This document shows, piece after piece, positions 6,730 to 15,432 of a stretch of DNA of 64,000 nt (its first letter is position 1; every line of letters begins with the position of its first letter). The DNA comes from Alphaproteobacteria bacterium. Its GTDB lineage: Bacteria; Pseudomonadota; Alphaproteobacteria; GCA-016699305. The notes beneath the pieces were generated by a model. It was not told the DNA's origin and did no database searches. It saw only the letters and a list, made by a program, of their open reading frames with translations. Where the stretch lies: positions 248,001 to 312,000 of the forward strand of contig CP064970.1 in the NCBI GenBank assembly GCA_016699305.1, given 5' to 3'. The position numbers and the translations under genes are program-made.

Positions 6730-8346
6730 ATGCGATCCTCGCGCAAGACAATTCCGTGGGCACGACCACAAACCGCCGCTTTGGTGGCGATGTTGGTGGC
6801 CAGCAGCTTTTTTCTGACCGCATGTGAGAGCACAAGCAGCAACGGGGATGATCCGGGCCTGCGTGGCAGCAGTCTGCGCATGGCGCGCCGTGCCGCCGCC
6901 GATGGCAATACCAGCATGGTGGCCATGTTCGCCGACAAGGCACATATCGAGGAACCCAAGAAACTGGAACCGCTGTTGCTGCTGGGTGATTCCCTCTTGG
7001 CGCAGCATGAGCCTGCGGCGGCGGTCGAAGCCTATGGCCGCGCCCTGGCTTTGGCACCGCAAGATGTCCGCGCCCAAGACGGCTATGGCCGCGCCTTGAT
7101 CGCCCTGGGCCGCGCCAATATGGCGCAAACGATTTTCGAAGGCCTGGTGGCGGCGCATCCCCAAGACGTGCGCGGATTGAACGGATTGGCCGTGGCCTTG
7201 GATATGCAAGGCCAGCATACCCAAGCACAAGAACGCTATCGCCAAGCCCTGGCCCTGTCGCCGGGGCAAACATCGACCGCTAATAATCTGGCTCTGTCCT
7301 TGATTCTGGATGGCGCGCCCGAAGAGGCCATCGCGTTGTTAGCACCAATCGCCGCCAGCCCCTCGGCTCCTGCTCGGTATCGGCAGAATCTGGCCCTGGC
7401 CTATGGCCTGGCCGGACAAGACGCCAAGGCGCGGGAATGGGCGTCCAACGACCTGGACGCCGACAGCGTCAAGCAAAATATGGCTCTATACCGCGCCGCG
7501 CGCGATGGCCGCGTGAACCCTCTATCCACCTTGTCCCTGGACAAGGGACAAGGAGTCGAGACCAAACCGGTTAGCCAAGCGGTGACGGTGGCAGCGGCAG
7601 ACAGTCCTGCGGCGACACTTCCTGTCGAATCTGCCCCTGCACCCGTGACGACACGTGTGCCCGAAGCGGAGAGTGTGTCCGTACCGCCAGTTCCGGATGC
7701 CGCGGTGCCCGCCGCAGTCGAGCCTGTGACTGTGGCTTTGCCCCCGCCGGTAACCGAGCCAGCCCCGGTCCCTACGCCTATTGCCGCCCCCCAGGTCCAT
7801 GAATCATCCTCTGCCCCCAGCAGCGCCGACGAACTGAACCGCGCGGTGAATGAGTCCATGATGCGCGTGTCGTCGCCCGCCCCCTCGGAATCCACCGCCA
7901 GTGAATCCGATGAGATTGCCGCCCGCGTGGTAGCCAAGGTCCTGGCTGAAGCGCAAGTCTTGGTTCCCACACCCGACCCCTTGCCTGATGTATCCTTCAA
8001 TTCTAAACCCATCCCCGTCGAGGCACTGGCCGCCCAGGAAGATATAGCTACAGCCGCGCAGTCTGCCTCGCCATCACCTGAATCCACCACACAAGAGCCG
8101 CGCATCCAATTGGCGGCCCTTAAGAAACGCGAGGCCCTGGAAAAAGAGCGCGACCGTCTGATGGCCAAACATCAGAGCGACTGGACGGAATTCTCGCTAG
8201 AGATTGTGTCTCCTTACGAGCACGATGCGCCCAACCGCCGCTTTTACCGTTTGCAGCTGATGGGGATATCCAACAGCAAGAAGGCATTTTCCATGTGCAA
8301 CAAGCTGAATGAGCAAGGCACGGATTGCTTCGTGGTCACTCATTGA
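6730..8346 (+). CDS. Lipoprotein with TadD-like TPR repeats and C-terminal SPOR-like segment
   Basis: 538 residues. The N-terminus is a lipoprotein signal peptide: basic start, hydrophobic core, lipobox L29-T30-A31-C32, so the mature protein is probably membrane-anchored. Residues about 75-250 are tetratricopeptide repeats (LLLGDSLLAQHEPAAAVEAY, YGRALIALGRANMAQTIF, and others) similar to the Flp-pilus protein TadD. A long Pro/Ala/Val-rich linker follows (about 270-460), then a final 50 residues that look like a SPOR peptidoglycan-binding domain (RFYRLQLMG, CFVVTH). The stop codon TGA is also the first three bases of an IS-like end, so the C-terminus may have been altered by insertion. No other tad genes are nearby. 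Confidence 0.75.
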   Translation: MRSSRKTIPWARPQTAALVAMLVASSFFLTACESTSSNGDDPGLRGSSLRMARRAAADGNTSMVAMFADKAHIEEPKKLEPLLLLGDSLLAQHEPAAAVEAYGRALALAPQDVRAQDGYGRALIALGRANMAQTIFEGLVAAHPQDVRGLNGLAVALDMQGQHTQAQERYRQALALSPGQTSTANNLALSLILDGAPEEAIALLAPIAASPSAPARYRQNLALAYGLAGQDAKAREWASNDLDADSVKQNMALYRAARDGRVNPLSTLSLDKGQGVETKPVSQAVTVAAADSPAATLPVESAPAPVTTRVPEAESVSVPPVPDAAVPAAVEPVTVALPPPVTEPAPVPTPIAAPQVHESSSAPSSADELNRAVNESMMRVSSPAPSESTASESDEIAARVVAKVLAEAQVLVPTPDPLPDVSFNSKPIPVEALAAQEDIATAAQSASPSPESTTQEPRIQLAALKKREALEKERDRLMAKHQSDWTEFSLEIVSPYEHDAPNRRFYRLQLMGISNSKKAFSMCNKLNEQGTDCFVVTH

Positions 8347-8480
8347 GCTGATTTCCCATCGTTTAGACTATGAACCGGGGTTTTTTATGGTCCATGGATT
8401 TACCCATTTCTCTTAAGTGGTTTTGCAATTCCTGATTGTTGTTGAGCCTGGATGTGATGGATAACGCGCATGCACCTGTT
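8344..8480. mobile_element. Decayed end of an IS related to the IS at 36617-37946
   Basis: From 8344 the sequence parallels the left end of the complete IS: TGAGCTG, then TCGTTTAGAC, GGGG, GGTCC-TGGATTTACCC, and a Gln-rich stretch that on the minus strand reads QAQQQSGIAKP where the intact IS reads QAQQPLQPEMAKA (transposase C-terminus). Similarity fades after about 8480 and no second end or transposase body is left. The outer base of the IS end is the T of the preceding gene's TGA stop codon. Confidence 0.6.
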
Positions 8481-8800
8481 CGCTTCCCTTGGCGGCCAGA
8501 GGATCACGCGCCGGCAAACTCAACCTTCGAAAAATGCAGTCCTTTTCTACCTACCCGCTTCGGGTATGTGTCTAGTTTTTGTTATATTTAACAAGCGCCT
8601 ACTTATGCGTTCCAGGTTCTTGGCGGCGGATTCTGGGGCTAGGGCTGCCATGCGTAAATCATGGGCCAGATAGCTTAAATCCACCGCGACAAGGCAAATC
8701 TCATGGCGTAAACTGTCGTTCGGAGCATCAGAGTTGTTCCGTGAAACCGAGGCCTGCATCCAACCCTCCTTGGATAACGATCGTTAACGAGAGGCCCATC
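8481..8800. other. Region upstream of the TetR-family gene
   Basis: No convincing gene. It contains an AT-rich stretch (TAGTTTTTGTTATATTTAAC near 8573) that could carry a promoter, and the palindrome at 8775-8786. Frames that cross it lack ribosome sites and family similarity. Confidence 0.35.
8775..8786. promoter_or_regulatory. Candidate TetR operator
   Basis: TAACGATCGTTA is a perfect 12-base palindrome placed 14 bases before the start codon and just before the GAGAGG ribosome site of the TetR-family gene. Position and symmetry fit autoregulation by the encoded protein; not tested against other sites. Confidence 0.4.
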
Positions 8801-9490
8801 ATGAACGCTGTGCGGAAAAATGATATTCCACGAAAGAAGGGGGTGATGCGTCAACTGGGCGGTCATACCCCCTCCCGGCGCGCCGCCATGTCGCAAGTCG
8901 TGGAGGCCGAGAACGCCGTTAGTCTGCGAATGATCCCGGGTCTTGCCATGAAACTGGCTGTTGAAGTGGGCTGGCGCGAGGTCAGTGCCGAGCGTCTTGC
9001 CGAAGCATCAGGGATTGATGCAGCCAGTATTCGCGCCTTATACCCCGATCGTGGCAGTTTATTGGTGGGATTGGCGCGCTTGGTGGATGCCCAGGTTTTA
9101 AGTCAGGACATTCTTTTTGGCGCTCAGGATTTGCTTAAGGACCGCTTGCTTGAGATATTGATCTCGCGTTTCGAGGCCTTGCGGCCCTATCGTCCGGGGC
9201 TACGTGAAGTGGCGGAGTGCTGGCGTAAGAACCCGGTGGAATCGGCGGATGAGATGGCTGCCAGCGGAAGGCAGATGTGCCGTTCTCTGATGTGGATGGC
9301 ATGTGCCGCGCGGGCCGGTGCCAATCCATGCCACATGAAGCGTGTGGCGTTGATCTTGTCGGGGATATGGGTCCTGGCTTTTCGCGTATGGATGCAAGAT
9401 GACACCCATGACCTCAGCCGCACATTGGCCAGCCTGGATCGCCTGTTGACCCGTTCAGATTCGATGCTGCGCGACGAACCGCGCCTGTAA
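8801..9490 (+). CDS. TetR-family transcriptional regulator
   Basis: 229 residues from ATG 8801 (ribosome site GAGAGG); a longer upstream frame is unsupported. A basic N-terminal extension of about 45 residues precedes the helix-turn-helix: KLAVEVGWREVSAERLAEAS, then GIDAASIRALYPDRGSLLVG, the TetR pattern with the tyrosine-phenylalanine position as YPD. The C-terminal ligand-binding half is helical and not assigned to a subfamily; COQ9-like regulators of alphaproteobacteria are somewhat similar. It probably binds the palindrome just upstream. The target other than itself is unknown; dnaB follows after 80 bases in the same direction. Confidence 0.78.
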   Translation: MNAVRKNDIPRKKGVMRQLGGHTPSRRAAMSQVVEAENAVSLRMIPGLAMKLAVEVGWREVSAERLAEASGIDAASIRALYPDRGSLLVGLARLVDAQVLSQDILFGAQDLLKDRLLEILISRFEALRPYRPGLREVAECWRKNPVESADEMAASGRQMCRSLMWMACAARAGANPCHMKRVALILSGIWVLAFRVWMQDDTHDLSRTLASLDRLLTRSDSMLRDEPRL

Positions 9491-9570
9491 ATGCATCTAC
9501 CCCCGTTATCCCCGTTATTCACAGGGCGGAAAAACTGGTCCCTGCGCCAGGATCCGGACAAACTAGCAGG

Positions 9571-11073
9571 ATGAGCGAGAGCAACATTCTAACCTTTCTA
9601 CCGACCGTCCCTCCCACCGAGCCGGGGACGCCGCGCATGCTGCCCCATAATACCGAGGCCGAGCAGGGCCTTTTGGGGGCGTTGATGTTCGATAACCGCG
9701 CCTATGAGCGCGTGGCCGAATTTTTGCGGCCAGAGCATTTCTACGACCCCATTCACGGGCGCATCTATCATCACATTGTCACGTTGGTCGATCGCGGCCA
9801 ACGCGCCGATGCCATCACTCTGCGGCCGTTTTTCGAGCGCGAGCCGGAATTGGTCAATGTGGGCGGCGCCGCCTATCTCAGCCGCCTAGAGGCGGGGGTG
9901 GTGGCGGTGGCCAATGCCGCAGATTACGGCAAGATGATCTATGATCTTTTCCTGCGGCGCGAATTGGCCGCCATCGGGGAAGAGATGCTCGAGGAATCTT
10001 GCCATCCCGATATCAACCGTCCAGCCACCGATTTGATCGAGGACAAGGAACACAAACTTTACACCCTGGCCAGCACCGGCGAGACGCAAGGTGGGCCTGT
10101 ATCGTTGGATATCGCTATCCCTGAGTCCATCTCGCTGGCCGAGGCGGCGCATAAGCGCGACTCCCATATCACCGGCGTGACCACAGGCCTGCGTGAGCTG
10201 GACCGTTTGTTGGGCGGTTTGCATAGCTCGGATTTGGTGATCCTGGCCGGACGCCCTTCGATGGGTAAGACCGCGCTTGCCACCAATATGGGGTTCGTGG
10301 CGGCGCGACGTTTCTACGAAAAAGGCGGCATGGAAGGTGCCCCTGTGGCCTTCTTCTCGCTGGAAATGTCCACCAGCCAGTTGGCGACCCGTATTCTGGC
10401 CGATGTATGCCGCGTGCCCTCGCACAAGATCCGCCGGGGCGAAGTGAAGAGCGAGGACTTTGTCACCTTTACTGAGCAGTCCAAGATGCTGCGCCGCGTG
10501 CCGTTTTATATCGACGACACACCATCAATATCGGTGGCCGCTTTGCGCACCCGGGCGCGTCGTCTAAAGCGCACATCGGGGCTGGGAATGATCGTCGTCG
10601 ATTATCTTCAGCTGATGCGCGGTCCAGGAGGACGGCGCGAAGAAAACCGCGTGCAGGAATTATCCGAGATCACGCGCGGCCTGAAATCCATCGCCAAGGA
10701 ATTGAATGTGCCGGTGCTGGCTTTGTCGCAGTTATCGCGCGCCACCGAAGCCCGCGACGACAAGCGCCCACAACTGTCGGATCTGCGTGAATCCGGCTCG
10801 ATCGAGCAAGACGCCGATGTGGTGATGTTCGTGTTCCGCGAGGAATATTACCATGAACGCGCCCAGCCGACCCAAGGCGCGAACGAGACGGTCGAGCATT
10901 ACGAAAAGCGTCATCAAAACTGGCAGGTGCGGGGCGATGCCGTACACAACATTGCCGAGGTCATTGTGGCCAAGCAGCGTCACGGCCCCATCGGCACGGT
11001 ACGCCTGCATTTCGAAGGGGCTTTCACCCGTTTCTCGGACTTGGCCGAGGACCGCTATTTGCCCGAGGATTAG
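9571..11073 (+). CDS. dnaB: Replicative DNA helicase DnaB
   Basis: 500 residues with the two DnaB domains. The N-terminal collar (NTEAEQGLLGALMFDNRAYE, EHFYDPIHGRIY) is followed after a linker by the RecA-like motor: GGLHSSDLVILAGRPSMGKT (Walker A), FFSLEMS, MIVVDYLQLM (Walker B), ALSQLSRATEAR and DLRESGSIEQDAD. It is the hexameric 5'-3' helicase that unwinds the chromosome fork. The usual neighbours rpsF-rpsR-rplI are not upstream; a TetR gene is. The start at ATG 9571 is in the right place for the family. No inteins are seen. Confidence 0.97.
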   Translation: MSESNILTFLPTVPPTEPGTPRMLPHNTEAEQGLLGALMFDNRAYERVAEFLRPEHFYDPIHGRIYHHIVTLVDRGQRADAITLRPFFEREPELVNVGGAAYLSRLEAGVVAVANAADYGKMIYDLFLRRELAAIGEEMLEESCHPDINRPATDLIEDKEHKLYTLASTGETQGGPVSLDIAIPESISLAEAAHKRDSHITGVTTGLRELDRLLGGLHSSDLVILAGRPSMGKTALATNMGFVAARRFYEKGGMEGAPVAFFSLEMSTSQLATRILADVCRVPSHKIRRGEVKSEDFVTFTEQSKMLRRVPFYIDDTPSISVAALRTRARRLKRTSGLGMIVVDYLQLMRGPGGRREENRVQELSEITRGLKSIAKELNVPVLALSQLSRATEARDDKRPQLSDLRESGSIEQDADVVMFVFREEYYHERAQPTQGANETVEHYEKRHQNWQVRGDAVHNIAEVIVAKQRHGPIGTVRLHFEGAFTRFSDLAEDRYLPED

Positions 11074-11221
11074 GCGTTTTTTGCCAGCTCTGACAGACGC
11101 GCCGAGCATCTATAAACCCTGTTGCGTCCTGTAAGTGTTTCCATTAAGGTGACCAACGTTCCAAGCGGGAACCCACCGCACACAGCATGCTGTTGATGCC
11201 GAAGGCTTCCGCCAAAACCAA

Positions 11222-11298
11222 GCGCCCGTAGCTCAATTGGATAGAGCATCTGACTACGGATCAGAAGGCTAGGAGTTCGAATCTCTTCGGGCGCACCA
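11222..11298 (+). tRNA. tRNA-Arg (ACG)
   Basis: 77 bases including encoded CCA. Acceptor GCGCCCG pairs with CGGGCGC, the D arm reads GCTCAATTGGATAGAGC, the anticodon arm CTGAC-TACGGA-TCAG carries ACG, and the T arm is GGAGTTCGAATCTCT. It faces an integrase remnant 72 bases downstream. Confidence 0.95.
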
Positions 11299-11369
11299 AT
11301 TTCCTTATGTTATATCGAATTCAGACCGAATGGTTGCGGCCATTCAAGCCCATTTGTGCTACTAAAAAC

Positions 11370-11492
11370 CTACCTAAGCGGGTTAGTCATCTCCGGATTA
11401 CCTTGGTAAACGCGCTGCGTTAAACGGCTGTCGGCATGCGCCAAAAGCATCTCTTCGGCTATCTTCTTTGACAAGAAAGCGTCTGGCGGCCC
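11370..11492 (-). pseudogene. C-terminal fragment of a tyrosine-type integrase
   Basis: An open minus-strand stretch of about 40 codons between two stops reads EEMLLAHADSRLTQRVY followed by QGNPEMTNPLR and TAG. This matches the C-terminal catalytic region of phage-type integrases, where the pattern LL-H-DSR-T-RVY carries the histidine and the nucleophilic tyrosine. All upstream domains are missing, replaced by the end of the esterase gene, whose TAG stop abuts it in the same frame. With tRNA-Arg 72 bases away, this is probably what is left of an island or prophage that used that tRNA as its attachment site. Confidence 0.55.
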
Positions 11493-12170
11493 CTAATTCG
11501 CTTGCTTGAACACAGCCTGTAGAAATCTTGCGGCGGACTCGACGCCCAGATTGTCGATACTGTGCGGCAGGTTGGGACAGATAACCAATTCCGTTTGAAA
11601 GCCGTTGGCCTCCAGCACCTTTGCCGCGACACGGCTGGCATCCGCCGTTAGGACTTCGTCATCCGCGCCATGGACCAACAGCACAGGCGGACGCGACGCG
11701 ACGGCGTCTGCCATCAATTCCGGCCCCACCAACATGCCCGAGAATCCGATAATCGCCGCGCAAGCCGATGCGCGGCGTGGGCCGACATACAGCGACATCA
11801 TCGTGCCTTGGGAAAAACCGATAAGGATGAGGTCTTTGTCTGTTAGCCCTCTTTCCGACAAGGCTTGGTCCAGAAAAGCATCCAGGATCGGCGCGGCCTT
11901 TTGCACACCGTCGAGGATAAAGGCGGGGTCCATCCGGCGCAGACTGAACCATTGCCGCCCGAAGGGCAGCATGTCATGCGGCCAGGGCGCGTCGGGAGCG
12001 ATGAATTCGGCATCAGGAAAAAGGGGGCGGAATGGGTGCGCAAGACCGATCAACCCTTCCCCTGTATCCCCCAGGCCGTGCAACAGAACCACCAGTTGAC
12101 GTGGCGGCCCACCGTTCATAGGCGGAAAAGCGGGACCTGCCAGGCCAACCGGCTGTGTCTGTTCTGTCAC
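11493..12170 (-). CDS. Phospholipase/carboxylesterase family alpha/beta hydrolase
   Basis: 225 residues with the full alpha/beta-hydrolase order for the Abhydrolase_2 group: LVVLLHGLGDTGEG (oxyanion loop), IAPDAPWP, nucleophile Ser in GFSQGT, Asp in VHGADDEVL and His in NLPHSIDN. Members cleave short-chain esters or lysophospholipids; the true substrate cannot be read from sequence. No signal peptide, so cytoplasmic. It is followed 24 bases earlier in transcription by the SIMPL protein gene on the same strand (12195-12947 upstream). Start at ATG 12170 fits the family's length. Confidence 0.9.
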   Translation of the reverse strand: MTEQTQPVGLAGPAFPPMNGGPPRQLVVLLHGLGDTGEGLIGLAHPFRPLFPDAEFIAPDAPWPHDMLPFGRQWFSLRRMDPAFILDGVQKAAPILDAFLDQALSERGLTDKDLILIGFSQGTMMSLYVGPRRASACAAIIGFSGMLVGPELMADAVASRPPVLLVHGADDEVLTADASRVAAKVLEANGFQTELVICPNLPHSIDNLGVESAARFLQAVFKQAN

Positions 12171-12194
12171 GATACGCTACCTTATCTTCGATCT

Positions 12195-12947
12195 TTAACG
12201 TGTGGCGGCAGGCGGAACAGCCTTAAGCACCAGATTGGCGCTCATGGTCAAACGCTGCGAGGTGGACATGTCCGATCCTGATGGTGCAGGTGCGGCCGCC
12301 ATCATCGGCGCGCTTTCATCGGAAGCACTCATGGACTTCATCATCATGGCGCGTGCGCCGCGTGCCATCATCGCGCCGCCCGATAGGCCCTCAAAGCCCA
12401 TCTCGGCGATGCGATAAGAACGGCCTGGCAGGCTGGCGTTGGCGGCCTCCAATTCCTGCTGAGCGCGGGCGTAAAGCTTGCGGCGCAACTCCAGCTTGGT
12501 GGCCTCCATTTCCTCCAATGTGGGTGAGAAGTCGATGCCGCCGACGGAAATCTGCATTCCCGCTTTGCTGGCCGATTTGGCGCGATCATGAATGCCTCCC
12601 AAAACGCTTTCTTGAAGGCGAGTCTCGTATTGAACATCCCAGCGTTCAAGACCGGTGTTGTCCTGCGACCGGCTAAAGCCCACTGGACGCCATTCGCCCT
12701 GAGCCAAGCCTTGCACGGCCTTGCTCATCGCATCGCGCGCGGAACCCGCCTTGCCGCCTTCGACGGCCATGCTGACATTCACCATCACCCGCGCGGTCTT
12801 GCTGACCACCCAGCCCTCGACGGAAATCGGCAAGGTGATCTGATCGTCTTGCTTGTCCGCCACGATCACTTCGGCATGGCCCGTCATAGGGGCGGCTGCC
12901 AGCAGCATCGCGGACAGAAGAAGCACAGGCATCTTACGTTGAGACAT
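12195..12947 (-). CDS. SIMPL-domain (DUF541/YggE-like) periplasmic protein
   Basis: 250 residues with a signal peptide (MSQRKMPVLLLSAMLLAAAP, cleavage likely after GHA). The body fits the SIMPL pattern: a first strand-rich half ending WDVQYETRLQ, then GMQISVGGIDFSPTLEEMEA, a long helix KLELRRKLYARAQQELEAA, and a C-terminal region rich in Met and Ala (ARAMMMKSMSA, APMMAAAPAP) before a final strand MSANLVLKAV. Such proteins are periplasmic or outer-membrane associated and of unclear role, often linked to oxidative stress. Assignment rests on the pattern rather than a close match. Confidence 0.6.
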   Translation of the reverse strand: MSQRKMPVLLLSAMLLAAAPMTGHAEVIVADKQDDQITLPISVEGWVVSKTARVMVNVSMAVEGGKAGSARDAMSKAVQGLAQGEWRPVGFSRSQDNTGLERWDVQYETRLQESVLGGIHDRAKSASKAGMQISVGGIDFSPTLEEMEATKLELRRKLYARAQQELEAANASLPGRSYRIAEMGFEGLSGGAMMARGARAMMMKSMSASDESAPMMAAAPAPSGSDMSTSQRLTMSANLVLKAVPPAATR

Positions 12948-12977
12948 GGTTCGATCCTTCCCGTGGTCGAGTTGAAG

Positions 12978-13301
12978 TCAGGGCGACTCTGTTGGTTCCA
13001 TCAGTTCCAGCGCGCGCAGCGCGGTGTTCACACATGCGCTATTCGCGCCGTTTCCATCATTAAATCCGCCGTCCAAAGGCATGCTCGGCGTCGCTTGGCG
13101 ATAATAGGCCAGGGCGTGATTTCGAAGCGCGACTACCAAATCCTGATCTGGCGCACAGCCTGCGGCGACTCTTTCGATCAAAGACTGTACAGAGCCATTC
13201 TCGCGCATGGCGATCTCCGCCAAGGCCTCGCGCAACAGCCGCGCTTCTTCCGGACGCAAACTGGCGTCGAGGAGAAGGGAATATGCGTGGGACTGTGTCA
13301 T
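12978..13301 (-). CDS. Hypothetical small helical protein
   Basis: 107 residues from ATG 13301, which has AGGCAAG upstream; the frame extends to a TTG at 13337 without a better site. Mostly helical composition (LRPEEARLLREALAEIAMRE, QSLIERVAAG), no signal peptide and no membrane segment. Divergent from tyrS with about 73 bases between starts, and 30 bases upstream of the SIMPL gene on the same strand. No family recognised. Confidence 0.55.
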   Translation of the reverse strand: MTQSHAYSLLLDASLRPEEARLLREALAEIAMRENGSVQSLIERVAAGCAPDQDLVVALRNHALAYYRQATPSMPLDGGFNDGNGANSACVNTALRALELMEPTESP

Positions 13302-13374
13302 ACGATCTATCTTGCCTGTCTTAGGCTTCGCTGCCAAGATATTCCCAGTTTTCCCACAAACTCATGGCAAGAAG

Positions 13375-14625
13375 ATGACCTGTCGATCCGATTTCCTTCG
13401 CATCCTGGAACAACGCGGCTATCTGCACCAGGCCACCAACCTTGAAGGGCTGGACGCGCGTCTGGAAAAGGGGCCGATCACGGCTTATTGCGGCTTTGAT
13501 CCCACGGGCGACTCGTTCCATGTGGGCAATCTGGTGCAGATCATGCAGCTGCGGCGGCTGCAACAAGCGGGGGGCAAGCCCATTTTGCTGCTGGGCGGTG
13601 CCACGGCGCGCGTGGGCGATCCGTCCGATAAAAACGCCATGCGTCCCATGCTGACCGAGGAAAGACTGGCGCAGAACATCAGCGGACTGCGCGGCATTTT
13701 TGGCCAGTTCTTGCGCTTTGACGACTCGCCCACCGGTGCCGTCATCGTGGACAATGCCGATTGGCTGTTGGGGCTGCATCACTTGGACTTTCTGACGCGC
13801 ATCGGGCGGCATTTCACCTTAAACCGCCTGATAACCTTCGATTTCATCCGCCGTCGCCTTGAGGCGGAACAACCCATGAGCATTCTGGAAATGGGCTATT
13901 CCTTGCTGCAAGCCTATGACTTCGCTCATTTATGGAAAGAAATGGGCTGCGAGTTGCAGTTATGCGGAGCCGATCAATGGGCCAATGCCGTATGCGGAAT
14001 CGAGCTGGCCCGCAAGCTGCACGATGTGGAGCTGTTCGCCACCACCACCCCGCTGGTAACCACCGCCGACGGCGTAAAAATGGGCAAAACGGCCCAAGGC
14101 GCGGTATGGCTGCGCGCGGATCGTTTGGCCCCTTACGATTACTGGCAGTTTTGGCGCAATGTGGACGATCGCGATGTGGGACGCTTTTTGCGATTGTTCA
14201 CCGATCTGCCTTTGGACGAGATCGCGCGGCTTGAGGCGCTGGGCGGGGCCGAGATTAACGAGGCCAAGAAGATTCTGGCGCGTGAGGCCACCACCATGTG
14301 CCACGGCCAGGAAGCCGCACAGGCGGCGGCCGAGACGGCGCGTCAGACCTTCGAACAGGGCGGGGCAGGCGAGGATTTGCCCCGTTTGGCCCTAAGCGCG
14401 GCCGAGTTTGGCGATGGCTTGGCCTTGGTGGAAGCCCTGGTTCGCCTGGGTTTGTGCGCATCCAAGGGCGAGGCTCGGCGCTTGGTGTCGGGCGGCGGAG
14501 CCTATCTGGGTGGCCAGGCCGTTGCGGATGAGGGGCGTCAGATCGTCAAGGCCGATTTGGACGGCCAAGGGCAAGTCAAGTTGTCCGCTGGGCGCAAACG
14601 TCATGGCATCTTGTCTGTGGCGTAG
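13375..14625 (+). CDS. tyrS: Tyrosyl-tRNA synthetase
   Basis: 416 residues from ATG 13375; a longer upstream frame overlaps the divergent gene and lacks homology. Class I synthetase signatures: the HIGH box appears as HVGN (49-52) within FDPTGDSFHVGN, and the KMSKS loop as KMGKT in ADGVKMGKTAQG. YGSLLQ-type tyrosine-pocket segment reads MGYSLLQAYDF, with GADQWAN following. The C-terminal S4-like RNA-binding domain is present (LGLCASKGEARRLVSGGGAY). It charges tRNA-Tyr in the cytoplasm. KMGKT in place of KMSKS is found in bacterial TyrRS. Confidence 0.97.
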   Translation: MTCRSDFLRILEQRGYLHQATNLEGLDARLEKGPITAYCGFDPTGDSFHVGNLVQIMQLRRLQQAGGKPILLLGGATARVGDPSDKNAMRPMLTEERLAQNISGLRGIFGQFLRFDDSPTGAVIVDNADWLLGLHHLDFLTRIGRHFTLNRLITFDFIRRRLEAEQPMSILEMGYSLLQAYDFAHLWKEMGCELQLCGADQWANAVCGIELARKLHDVELFATTTPLVTTADGVKMGKTAQGAVWLRADRLAPYDYWQFWRNVDDRDVGRFLRLFTDLPLDEIARLEALGGAEINEAKKILAREATTMCHGQEAAQAAAETARQTFEQGGAGEDLPRLALSAAEFGDGLALVEALVRLGLCASKGEARRLVSGGGAYLGGQAVADEGRQIVKADLDGQGQVKLSAGRKRHGILSVA

Positions 14626-14675
14626 ATACAGGCGATCCTTTGGGCAACTCTGGTTGATTCGAGGAGAAATCCGTC

Positions 14676-15110
14676 ATGCAGCACCCGCCTTATTACGATC
14701 TTGTCCTGCTGATCGAACGCCTGCACCGGCGCTTTTTAGATCTTTTAAAGGCCGAGCTGTCGCGTCTGGGGATTGAGGACATCACCAATGTGCAGGCCTT
14801 GATCCTGTACAATCTGGGCGATGAAGTGCTGACCGTGGGCGATCTGACCACGCGCGGCTATTATCAGGGCACCAATGTCTCGTATAGCGTCGAAAAGATG
14901 GTGGAAAACGGCTATCTGCTGCGTGAGCCTTCGCCGCATGACAAGCGTTCGGTGCGGGTGCGCGCCTCCGACAAGGGCACCACCTTGCGTTCGCGCTTGC
15001 AGGCATTGATGGAGCGTCAGGCGGTCACCATGACCCCCGCCGGCATTTCCGCCGAAGACATGACCCGCGCCGCCAAAGTCCTGGGAGCCTTGGAACGCGC
15101 CTGGGCATAG
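14676..15110 (+). CDS. MarR-family regulator, LdtR-like
   Basis: 144 residues, with a GAGGAG ribosome site before ATG 14676. The winged helix-turn-helix is clear: NVQALILYNLGDEVLTVGDL, TTRGYYQGTNVSYSVEKMV, wing HDKRSVRVRASDKG. The recognition helix segment RGYYQGTNVSYSV resembles LdtR, an alphaproteobacterial MarR protein that controls an L,D-transpeptidase and stress tolerance. No L,D-transpeptidase gene is in view. The gene follows tyrS by 50 bases and its TAG stop lies at the edge of the MITE-like element. Confidence 0.82.
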   Translation: MQHPPYYDLVLLIERLHRRFLDLLKAELSRLGIEDITNVQALILYNLGDEVLTVGDLTTRGYYQGTNVSYSVEKMVENGYLLREPSPHDKRSVRVRASDKGTTLRSRLQALMERQAVTMTPAGISAEDMTRAAKVLGALERAWA

Positions 15111-15290
15111 GGTGCTGTTCACACCGCTGCTGAATCGCAGATTCTTTTCTGGAACCCAGCCCCACCGGCCAGGGCAGGTGATGGACCCTCGTTTCCACGA
15201 GGGTGACTCCCGTGGAGGGAGAGATTCTTGTGCGCGTACCCACCATTCACGCGGCGGCTTTGCCGCTTCCTCAATTTTGTGAACAGTGCC
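15110..15290. mobile_element. Candidate MITE-like element, 181 bases
   Basis: The ends are imperfect terminal inverted repeats: GGTGCTGTTCACA at 15111-15123 against TGTGAACAGTGCC at 15278-15290 (11 of 13 paired). TA dinucleotides flank both ends (15108-15109 and 15291-15292), as in Tc1/mariner-type IS630 insertions. Inside are further hairpins (ACCCTCG at 15185-15191 with CGAGGGT at 15198-15204) and no coding frame. A non-autonomous element is the simplest reading, but no second copy is visible in this window. Confidence 0.38.
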
Positions 15291-15432
15291 TAAGACGTCT
15301 CTCCCCATAACGCACGGAATCCCCATGCTCTTTTTCCATGGAATAGAGTGATAGATAAAATTGTTCCGTTATTTAAACGCTTTTTAAAGTCACTGTGTTA
15401 GAAAAGGTACTATCGGATGTCCCGATGTAAGT

